From contig JAHEZB010000054.1 of assembly GCA_023251285.1 (NCBI GenBank), positions 1 through 9,064 on the forward strand: a DNA stretch of 9,064 bases. The letters run 5' to 3'. The stretch comes from Chitinophagaceae bacterium (GTDB lineage: Bacteria > Bacteroidota > Bacteroidia > Chitinophagales > Chitinophagaceae). This document shows positions 4,077 to 9,064 of the stretch, piece by piece (within the stretch, counting starts at the first letter, position 1; each line of letters starts with the position of its first letter). Below the pieces are notes generated by a model that saw only the letters and a list, made by a program, of their open reading frames with translations, was not told the origin of the DNA and searched no databases. A program made the position numbers and the translations under genes.

Positions 4077-4639
4077 GGTTGTGGTCCTTGTGGTTGTTGA
4101 TCAGCGGAAGAATTAGGCGGTGGCAAACCGGAATCAACCTGTTGCGGAGGCTGCATTTTGGCCTTTATGTCCTCTGGCGATAATTTACCGGAATTGTAAT
4201 CGTCTATTTCTTGCTTACCTTCCAGGATTTTTTGCTGCAATATGTCAGGTGTTATGCCTAATCTTTCGAGGATAGCTTGTGCTAATGCCTCGGTTGTTCT
4301 GGCAACAATATCAGGTGTAACCTTAATCCCTAACCCACGTTCTGCAAAATCGAACGCATGGCACATTAACACAATACCGGCATATACCATAACTTGTGGC
4401 TTCATGGATTGATGCGATTGTTGATACATTACCCACATCAACCCGGTAATACCTTTTGATATTGTGCCTATCGGGTCTTTCCTGGATTGCGGATTTTTCA
4501 CAAGCTCCATATTTGCGTGGGTTTTTGGGTCGAACATGATCTTCTTGCCAGCCAACACAACACGGTTAAACTCATCCTGATTATCGGGAATAACCTTTTC
4601 TGTTACGCCATCAATGATTTTTTGTAACAATGGATTCAT
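4073..4639 (-). CDS. Phage structural protein, probably internal virion component
   Basis: This 188-residue protein starts at ATG 4639-4637, overlapping the upstream TAA by one base (TAATG), and ends in ATGA with the next gene, so it is coupled on both sides. Residues 1-160 are mainly helical, with moderately hydrophobic segments GLMWVMYQQSH (66-76) and QVMVYAGIVLMCHAFDFAE (82-100). A Pro/Gln-rich tail follows (PPQQVDSGLPPPNSSADQQP, then QGPQP). Sequence near FNRVVLAGKKIMFDPKTHAN (24-43) looks like a conserved core. From memory this type of protein is annotated as 'virion structural protein' in podovirus-like genomes, between a Gly/Ala-rich protein and a coiled-coil protein. The function is inferred from context. 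Confidence 0.66.
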   Translation of the reverse strand: MNPLLQKIIDGVTEKVIPDNQDEFNRVVLAGKKIMFDPKTHANMELVKNPQSRKDPIGTISKGITGLMWVMYQQSHQSMKPQVMVYAGIVLMCHAFDFAERGLGIKVTPDIVARTTEALAQAILERLGITPDILQQKILEGKQEIDDYNSGKLSPEDIKAKMQPPQQVDSGLPPPNSSADQQPQGPQP

Positions 4640-5676
4640 TATGCGCCCCCAGTAATAATTTTTGCATTAGCCGCCGCTTGCGCCGCTCTTTCCCTTGATG
4701 CTTGCAGCCGTTGTTCAGCCGTTGGCATGGTAGTCGATAGAATACCTTTTGCCGGTGCATTGGCATTGGCTATTTGCTGGTTCTTAATGTCTTGTTCATA
4801 TTGCTGTTGCTGTTCTTGCAAGGCAATCTGTCTATTTTGAAAAGCTTGATTGGAGGCATTATTGGCGGCAGTCAAGTTCAATTCCTGCCCCTTCAAATCC
4901 AGGTATTTATCATTCACATCAGAAGTATAGCTGCCCTGAATAAATCCAGCGCCTATTTTCCCAACTTCCAGCGCCGTTTTAAATCCTGGCGACTCCAGGA
5001 ATCCAAAGAAACTTGATTGATTGGCGGCTTGTGTTGGGGCTATGGAAGTTCCAACGGTCCCTAAATTAGCGCCTTGATTAACGCCAATTTGATTAATACC
5101 TTGAGCAACCTCTTGCCCGGTTAATGTTGTCGAACCTGATAATGCAGGAGTAGCGCCTTGAGTTACACCGCTTGTCAGCGAACTGGCCGCGCTTAATGAT
5201 CCAGGCTCAATGGCTTGAGCTGCTACTGGAGTTATTGTTTGGCTTGTTAATGCTGGCGTTATTGCTTTAGTCGCTGCCGGAGCTATGGATTGTGTGGCCG
5301 CTTGGCTTGCTACCTGATCGGTTGCGGCGGATGCAGCGGTTGCAGCGGATGAACTTGCTAAGCCCGCACCTATTCCAGCAACACCGCCAGCAAGACCAAT
5401 ATATCCGCCAATCTTGGCGAGTTTTGTATCGCCCGTCGCTAAACCAACAACTGTCATAACCAAACCAACGGCCACTAAGGTTCCCGCAACAACAGCGGCG
5501 ACAGCGGCGACAGTCGCAACACCCGCCGCAACTGTTCCGGCGGCAAGCGCCGCACCTGCACCCACTCCAGCTGCGATAGCAAACGGCATTTGTTGTTGCT
5601 GGCATGGTGTAGGTTGCCAGCGTGATTCAGGATCACCGCCCCAAGGTTTGACTGTTCCGGTATATCTAATTTCCAT
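4639..5676 (-). CDS. Gly/Ala-rich hydrophobic phage protein, putative DNA-ejection (T7 gp14-like) protein
   Basis: The protein has 345 residues from the ATG at 5676-5674. A TTG at 5694 is in frame but lies deeper inside the upstream gene with no better ribosome site, so I prefer 5676. Residues 30-110 form a long Ala/Gly/Val hydrophobic tract (AIAAGVGAGAALAAGTVAAG, continuing through VVGLATGDTKLAKIGGYIGL), a glycine-zipper-like region likely to insert in membrane. Residues 110-215 are low-complexity Ala/Thr/Ser/Gln with repeats of the type ITPALTSQTITPVAAQAIEP. Residues 255-345 are a Gln/Ala-rich coiled coil (QIALQEQQQQYEQDIKNQQI). This architecture fits internal virion proteins released into the cell envelope during infection. 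It overlaps the Rha gene by 11 bases and the next gene by one. Confidence 0.68.
   Translation of the reverse strand: MEIRYTGTVKPWGGDPESRWQPTPCQQQQMPFAIAAGVGAGAALAAGTVAAGVATVAAVAAVVAGTLVAVGLVMTVVGLATGDTKLAKIGGYIGLAGGVAGIGAGLASSSAATAASAATDQVASQAATQSIAPAATKAITPALTSQTITPVAAQAIEPGSLSAASSLTSGVTQGATPALSGSTTLTGQEVAQGINQIGVNQGANLGTVGTSIAPTQAANQSSFFGFLESPGFKTALEVGKIGAGFIQGSYTSDVNDKYLDLKGQELNLTAANNASNQAFQNRQIALQEQQQQYEQDIKNQQIANANAPAKGILSTTMPTAEQRLQASRERAAQAAANAKIITGGA
5319..5351. repeat. Short tandem repeats in the Ala-rich coding tract
   Basis: CGGTTGCGGCGGATG (5319-5333) and CGGTTGCAGCGGATG (5337-5351) are 18-bp-periodic copies with one mismatch. A second tandem pair, ACAGCGGCG, is at 5492-5500 and 5501-5509. 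These lie inside the Ala-rich part of the hydrophobic virion gene and reflect its low-complexity coding. Confidence 0.5.
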
Positions 5677-6409
5677 CTTTATTTTCCCAAGCAAGTTTTA
5701 TTAGGGATTCTTTTTTACTTTCCAGTTTAGATTTTGATAGCCCATCAACGGCGTCAATTACCCGTTTCTTTGCTTCAGCATAAATATCATGGTAATCAAC
5801 ATCAAGTTCGACTAACCGCTCTATTTCTTGAGCACAGGCATCTTCAATAATCGATAAGAAATTTAGGTGCAGTCCATCCAGTTTATCCCGCACATTCTTC
5901 AATGAACTATCGCCAAACAATGCTTTGTAGATCATTTTAGTTGTTGTTTCAAAATAATGACGGCCAATATTATTCCCATTCTTATCAAGCTTTACGCCGC
6001 CTTGTTTATCGGCTGTTCTTTCAAGACATGCAATAGCTGATGTCAATATGTTTCGAATACACTTTCCATTGGCTCTTGCTTCTTGCCAATCTATTGTTAG
6101 GCGTTGTTCACGAAGGCGTTGATTTTCTTTTGTCAGTTTTAAAAACGCATCAACTAATCTTTCCTGTCCTTCTTCTGATTTATTGCCGCCGATAAATGGC
6201 ATTGCAATCAAAAATGAACGCTCATCCAAAACATACATTCTTTGTGTTTTTCCGCGTGAATCAATATAATCTCGCGGCTCCATTTGGAGCCTCGAAACTA
6301 ACTTATCCAAACTTTTTAGAACATTCTTATGAGTTCTTCCAAACTCCTCAGCAATAATCAAACTTGTTGTGGTTAATTCGCCATTTATGTTTTCTACAAT
6401 ATTTTTCAT
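5666..6409 (-). CDS. Rha-family phage regulatory protein with C-terminal phage domain
   Basis: The 247-residue protein begins MKNIVENINGELTTTSLIIA. Residues 9-90 match the Rha family (phage phi80/P22-type regulatory protein, toxic in IHF-deficient hosts): LTTTSLIIAEEFGRTHKNVL, then RDYIDSRGKTQRMYVLDERS and FLIAMPFIGG, with DAFLKL closing the domain. Residues 105-247 resemble a domain often fused to or near Rha/KilA/antirepressor-type proteins: DWQEARANGKCIRNILTSAI, YFETTTKMIYKALFG, NVRDKLD and YHDIYAEAKKRV. The ATG at 6409 is chosen over an in-frame TTG at 6472 because AGGTGA sits upstream and the extra 21 residues would be read through a hairpin. A regulatory gene inside a virion operon is unusual. 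Regulation or antirepression is inferred from family, not shown. Confidence 0.85.
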   Translation of the reverse strand: MKNIVENINGELTTTSLIIAEEFGRTHKNVLKSLDKLVSRLQMEPRDYIDSRGKTQRMYVLDERSFLIAMPFIGGNKSEEGQERLVDAFLKLTKENQRLREQRLTIDWQEARANGKCIRNILTSAIACLERTADKQGGVKLDKNGNNIGRHYFETTTKMIYKALFGDSSLKNVRDKLDGLHLNFLSIIEDACAQEIERLVELDVDYHDIYAEAKKRVIDAVDGLSKSKLESKKESLIKLAWENKDGN

Positions 6410-6439
6410 CTCATCACCTAGTCCAGAATAAAAGGGGTC

Positions 6440-6460
6440 GGGGCTGATTCTGGCAGCCCC
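6440..6460. promoter_or_regulatory. Perfect 7-bp-stem hairpin in the leader of the Rha-type gene
   Basis: GGGGCTG (6440-6446) and CAGCCCC (6454-6460) are perfect complements around a 7-base loop, in the 80-base gap between the oxygenase-like gene and the Rha-type start. On the minus strand the stem is followed by GACCCCTTTTATT, so the U-tract is offset by about 6 bases and a classical terminator is only partly met. It may act as a weak terminator, RNA-processing site or attenuator between the two genes. Confidence 0.45.
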
Positions 6461-6489
6461 TAACGGTTTCAAGTCCCGCTTGACATAAG

Positions 6490-7068
6490 CTATTCTTTGT
6501 TTCTCGCTGCAATCAGTAATGAAATCCGTGGTATATCAGAATTGTTTTCAACCCAATGCTCACTTTGATTTTCAAACCAGAATAAATCCCCGGCATTCCC
6601 TTTGTGCATTTCCCCATCAAAACAAAAGGCCTGTTGAATATCGCCTTGCAATAATAACAGGTATTTGTCTTTGTAAAATTCAGCATGATAACTTTTGTCC
6701 ACATGCGGATAAACCATTTTACCCGGCGGAATCTTCGTAATCAAACAGCCGCCTAATCGCTCTATGTTTTCTGTAATGACAAGATTATGGATCATCTGCA
6801 TGACATGAGGCAGCAAATAAGCAATCCCGTACCAATTCTCATAATTTGCATCAGGATTATTGCCAAATTCAACCGGATCATCTTTATTGAAATCAGCATA
6901 ATCACGATAACGCAGCCAAATATCACTCACATAACGATGAGGCGAATTAGGATAAAATTGGGTCCTGAAATTGTAGAAATTCCATAACTCAGGTTGATTA
7001 TCTAACTCATCAAGTATCGGTTGAGTCGCGCTGATATGGCGGATAAAGCGCATGTGTTGGCTATTCAT
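6490..7068 (-). CDS. AspH-like Fe(II)/2-oxoglutarate-dependent oxygenase
   Basis: The 192-residue protein has the facial triad of the aspartyl/asparaginyl beta-hydroxylase-type double-stranded beta-helix. H122-x-D124 lies in PPGKMVYPHVDKSYHAEFYK, the distal H171 in GDLFWFENQSEHWVENNS, and R181 in PRISLLIAARN, the usual 2-oxoglutarate-binding position. The N-terminal ~100 residues are a helical cap (WLRYRDYADF, LLPHVMQMIH). Members of this superfamily hydroxylate protein side chains or small molecules using oxygen and 2-oxoglutarate, and the substrate here is unknown. The ATG at 7068 overlaps the end of the cupin gene by 8 bases, so the two are coupled and may act together. It ends 81 bases before the Rha-type start. 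Confidence 0.78.
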   Translation of the reverse strand: MNSQHMRFIRHISATQPILDELDNQPELWNFYNFRTQFYPNSPHRYVSDIWLRYRDYADFNKDDPVEFGNNPDANYENWYGIAYLLPHVMQMIHNLVITENIERLGGCLITKIPPGKMVYPHVDKSYHAEFYKDKYLLLLQGDIQQAFCFDGEMHKGNAGDLFWFENQSEHWVENNSDIPRISLLIAARNKE

Positions 7069-7369
7069 TAATCAACGTCTCATCAATCAAATCAGGATCA
7101 GTACAATCAGTCGCATGGATGCAGCCGATAACGGCATCGCCATTAATCGCAGTGAACTTATGCACGATATTCGCCTTAACCAGAATAACGTCAGGTGAAT
7201 AATAAATCTTGGGTTCTTCACCTTCAATATCACACATGACACAACCGGAGAACAATGCGCTCAAATGGTCGAAGTTATGTTTATGTTGAGGTACACAACA
7301 ATCTTCCTTGATTGTCAGTAATTTTACATAAGCGCCGCCGCCGAAGTGGTGACTAATTACGTCTATCAT
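7061..7369 (-). CDS. Small single-domain cupin
   Basis: This 102-residue protein is one cupin barrel. Motif 1 is PQHKHNFDHLSALFSG, with H29, H31 and H35 as metal ligands (the usual Glu replaced by His). Motif 2 is around YYSPDVILVKANIVHKFTAI, with H70. The C-terminal strand reads VIGCIHATDCTDPDLIDETL, a segment ('CIHATdetDp..id..LI') I recall in cupins found in phage genomes. Cupins bind a metal and serve as enzymes or sensors; nothing here fixes the substrate. The ATG overlaps the upstream gene by 17 bases and the 3' end overlaps the oxygenase-like gene by 8. The two beta-barrel, non-heme-metal proteins form a pair within the virion operon. Confidence 0.82.
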   Translation of the reverse strand: MIDVISHHFGGGAYVKLLTIKEDCCVPQHKHNFDHLSALFSGCVMCDIEGEEPKIYYSPDVILVKANIVHKFTAINGDAVIGCIHATDCTDPDLIDETLINE

Positions 7370-7982
7370 GAAGATACCATTTATAAAAAGCTTGCATTAA
7401 CCACTTGCCAAATATATTTCCCCGGTTCAAATACCCCATGATATAGGCCATTTGTCTTGACCACGGATTAACGAATATCAATGACAGCCTGATAAACAAC
7501 TTACTGGCCAATGTTTTATTGTGCATTCTGTCCAGAAACCATTGTGCTTTCTCGTGATACCAGTCCATAAAATCAGGGTGTTGATCTGCTAACAATTCAC
7601 CATATAATTGATCTACCCGGAAAATATCATCCGGCATTAACCCTAATTCATGAATCCTTGTGCAGATAACTTTGCCTGATTTTTTATTGCCTTGCTGAAC
7701 GGATTGCGCGTATTGATAATACGATAATTCCAATGCCCTGTTTGCTGATTCTTGTGACTGCGCCATTTGTTGCTTTTGCAGTTCAATCTGCTGTAGCTGC
7801 AAGGCTTTTTGCTCTTCTAAAGCTTTGTCAGGCTGAATAAGGTCTGGTGCCAACCCGGAAGGCGCTGTTACGAAACTAAAGTCAATGCTAGGAACATTTG
7901 ATGTAGGCACACCATAATTTTGCAATATCCCCTTGTTAGATATTAATTGTGGTGTTGATGGGTTTCCGAAATCTAGGCTCAT
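7353..7982 (-). CDS. Phage virion-associated protein with helical C-terminal domain
   Basis: The 209-residue protein has a low-complexity N-terminus (Pro/Ser/Asn-rich, residues 1-50), a coiled coil (53-82, KALQLQQIELQKQQMAQSQE) and a conserved-looking C-terminal domain (103-203). The domain reads KVICTRIHELGLMPDDIFRV, then DFMDWYHEKAQWFLDRM, LFIRLSLIFVNPWSRQMAYI and GNIFGKWLM. From memory, a C-terminal domain with this order (V-C-T-x-x-H-x-x-G-L ... W-x-x-x-x-x-x-M ... P-W-x-x-x-M-A) is widespread in unannotated phage proteins next to tail or virion genes. The central segment is hydrophobic but interrupted by Arg and Asn, so it is more likely amphipathic than transmembrane. The ATG at 7982 lies 1 base after the upstream stop. 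Confidence 0.68.
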   Translation of the reverse strand: MSLDFGNPSTPQLISNKGILQNYGVPTSNVPSIDFSFVTAPSGLAPDLIQPDKALEEQKALQLQQIELQKQQMAQSQESANRALELSYYQYAQSVQQGNKKSGKVICTRIHELGLMPDDIFRVDQLYGELLADQHPDFMDWYHEKAQWFLDRMHNKTLASKLFIRLSLIFVNPWSRQMAYIMGYLNRGNIFGKWLMQAFYKWYLHDRRN

Positions 7983-7983
7983 A

Positions 7984-9057
7984 TTAATAACCTGCTGCCG
8001 CCATACGCGCTTGAATTTGAGATAATGGCAATCCTGTTGCCTCAGACATTTGTTGTGGGCTTATATTGTACTGGACCATTGCCGCCGCTATTTGTGCGTC
8101 AGAAGCGTCTGCATGTTGTGCCAGCCAGTTATTAATATCAGCCGATGAATAAGTAGGCTGCTGATTAAAATTAATCAGGGTTGCCACATTAGGAACTTGT
8201 CCAACCGAGGCAATCAAACCAACCTGGGCCTTATAATTAGCCATTAACTGCTCATACATATATTGCTTGGTTGCCTGATTCAAATTTACGTCAGTCTGTA
8301 TAGCGGTAATCTGTTGCATCGTTGTGGCGCCAAGATTGCCGTAAATCGATTGCTGATTACGGTCCCCTTGTGCATCATTGTTGATCTGTGCAATTGACGC
8401 CTGCACGTTGGCGTTAAAGGTGTCTTGCTGAACCTGCAAAGCTCTATCAGCTTCGTTTTGTCCACCCTGCCAAGTTTGCTGGCTATTCTGCAAAGCTGTT
8501 TGTTGTTCTCGGGCTAATTTGTTTTCAGACTGGGTAAGCTTGCTGCCGGCCCCAAATTGGCTAGCTGCGTTAGAGGCCGACATATTTTCTACAGCCATTT
8601 TATTTAATTCGTCTGCATTATATCCGGCTGATCTTGCATTAACATCAGCATCGGACGTTGCAATTGGCAATGCCGATTGAATCACTGCGCTTTCTGCGTT
8701 TCCGACAGCCATGCCGCTATTGAGCAATCCTCTTGCGTTTGATTGCTGCAAAGAAGTTGTTGCTGCTTGCTGTTGCAAAGGGGAATTTTTGGCCAGTATC
8801 CCAGCCAATTGACCTTGAACTGTTTGATCAGGCGTAATGACCCACTTCGACGTATCGGTTATTTGCGCCGGGTTATAGGTGCCTGTCCCGCTAATTGACG
8901 CAGGAGTTGACAGATTTGATAGGGGCGTAGAATTTGCCGCAGTATTTGCCGGAACTGTAGTTGGGTTTTGGTTCGTTGCGGTAGTTGTTGAAGGCCTTTT
9001 GTTTTTTATTGTTTTGGCAATAATCCCCGTATCAGGCAATGGTGATATGGGCGGCAT
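7984..9057 (-). CDS. Phage tail-associated structural protein (Gln/Ala-rich, C-terminal 'ISPQQM' module)
   Basis: The protein has 357 residues from the ATG at 9057-9055; the frame is open to the window edge, so an earlier start cannot be excluded. A Thr/Asn/Pro-rich linker (1-65) precedes a segment TVQGQLAGILAKNSPLQQQA and ARGLLNSGMAVGNAESAVIQ with SALPIA (79-133). As I recall, this is the signature of structural proteins encoded next to tail or portal-proximal genes in many podo- and siphoviruses. A long Gln-rich helical region (180-285, QQTALQNSQQTWQGGQNEAD) follows. A C-terminal module (306-357) has DINNWLAQHADASDAQIAAA and MVQYNISPQQMSEATGLPLS, a repeat type also seen in phage tail proteins. 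It is the first gene visible in the leftward late operon. Confidence 0.76.
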   Translation of the reverse strand: MPPISPLPDTGIIAKTIKNKRPSTTTATNQNPTTVPANTAANSTPLSNLSTPASISGTGTYNPAQITDTSKWVITPDQTVQGQLAGILAKNSPLQQQAATTSLQQSNARGLLNSGMAVGNAESAVIQSALPIATSDADVNARSAGYNADELNKMAVENMSASNAASQFGAGSKLTQSENKLAREQQTALQNSQQTWQGGQNEADRALQVQQDTFNANVQASIAQINNDAQGDRNQQSIYGNLGATTMQQITAIQTDVNLNQATKQYMYEQLMANYKAQVGLIASVGQVPNVATLINFNQQPTYSSADINNWLAQHADASDAQIAAAMVQYNISPQQMSEATGLPLSQIQARMAAAGY

Positions 9058-9064
9058 GGCATTG

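Noticed and set aside
5267..5605. Minus-strand frame encoding an extremely Cys/Arg-rich 112-residue peptide
   Set aside because: It is the shifted reading of GCN-rich alanine codons in the Ala-rich virion gene (GCN runs become TGC/CGC).
5414..5704. Plus-strand Ala/Thr/Pro-rich frame
   Set aside because: It is the antisense shadow of the Ala-rich gene and has no ribosome site.
6410..6472. Longer Rha-type gene starting at TTG 6472
   Set aside because: The added 21 residues are coded by the hairpin region, and the ATG at 6409 has a proper ribosome site and a family-typical N-terminus.
6513..6987. Frames at 6513-6704 (minus), 6519-6740 and 6787-6987 (plus)
   Set aside because: All overlap the oxygenase-like gene in other frames and lack coding character.
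1..9064. CRISPR array, tRNA, insertion sequence, integrase or att site
   Set aside because: No regularly spaced repeats, cloverleaf, transposase motifs, terminal inverted repeats or recombinase motifs were seen.

Overview
The window looks like part of a tailed-phage genome or prophage, probably of a podovirus-type phage infecting a proteobacterium. The grounds are compact genes with ATGA/TAATG-type overlaps, an AlpA-like regulator, a Rha-type regulator, and a run of Gln/Ala-rich virion proteins of the kind ejected with phage DNA. Base composition is moderate to AT-rich. No integrase, attachment site, tRNA or bacterial housekeeping gene is visible, so prophage versus free phage, and the exact host, cannot be decided here.

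Layout. (1) Bases 1-364, minus strand: the N-terminal 121 codons of a protein that runs off the left edge and resembles the start of large phage internal (ejection) proteins. (2) Bases 365-484: an AT-rich regulatory region with a good plus-strand promoter, a 10-bp direct repeat spaced by 20 bp, and a weak minus-strand extended -10. (3) Bases 485-3095, plus strand: twelve tightly packed small genes (39-96 residues), headed by an AlpA-like DNA-binding protein. They include three Cys-rich small proteins, a secreted coiled-coil protein, a one-TM protein and a two-TM microprotein. Five of these genes are either too short for ordinary ORF calling or need a start other than the longest one. (4) Bases 3096-9057, minus strand: eight coupled genes, reading right to left. 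These are a tail/virion-type protein, a second virion-type protein with a helical C-terminus, a small cupin, an AspH-like Fe(II)/2-oxoglutarate oxygenase, a Rha-family regulator, a Gly/Ala-rich hydrophobic protein, a 188-residue structural protein, and a charged coiled-coil protein.

How it fits together. The right-hand minus genes look like one late operon for virion assembly and DNA ejection. The left partial gene looks like its natural continuation. The plus-strand cassette of small accessory genes sits between them in the opposite orientation, with its own promoter. This resembles, in position only, the regulatory island between late genes in P22-type phages.

The most striking detail is at the junction. 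The last late gene stops at a TAA (3279-3281), but the same frame stays open for 60 more protein-like codons. It then ends at a TAG (3096-3098) that abuts the stop of the convergent plus-strand gene with no base between them. This suggests a recent nonsense mutation, a sequence error or readthrough. Two enzyme-like genes (cupin and AspH-like) and a Rha regulator embedded among virion genes are the other unusual points.
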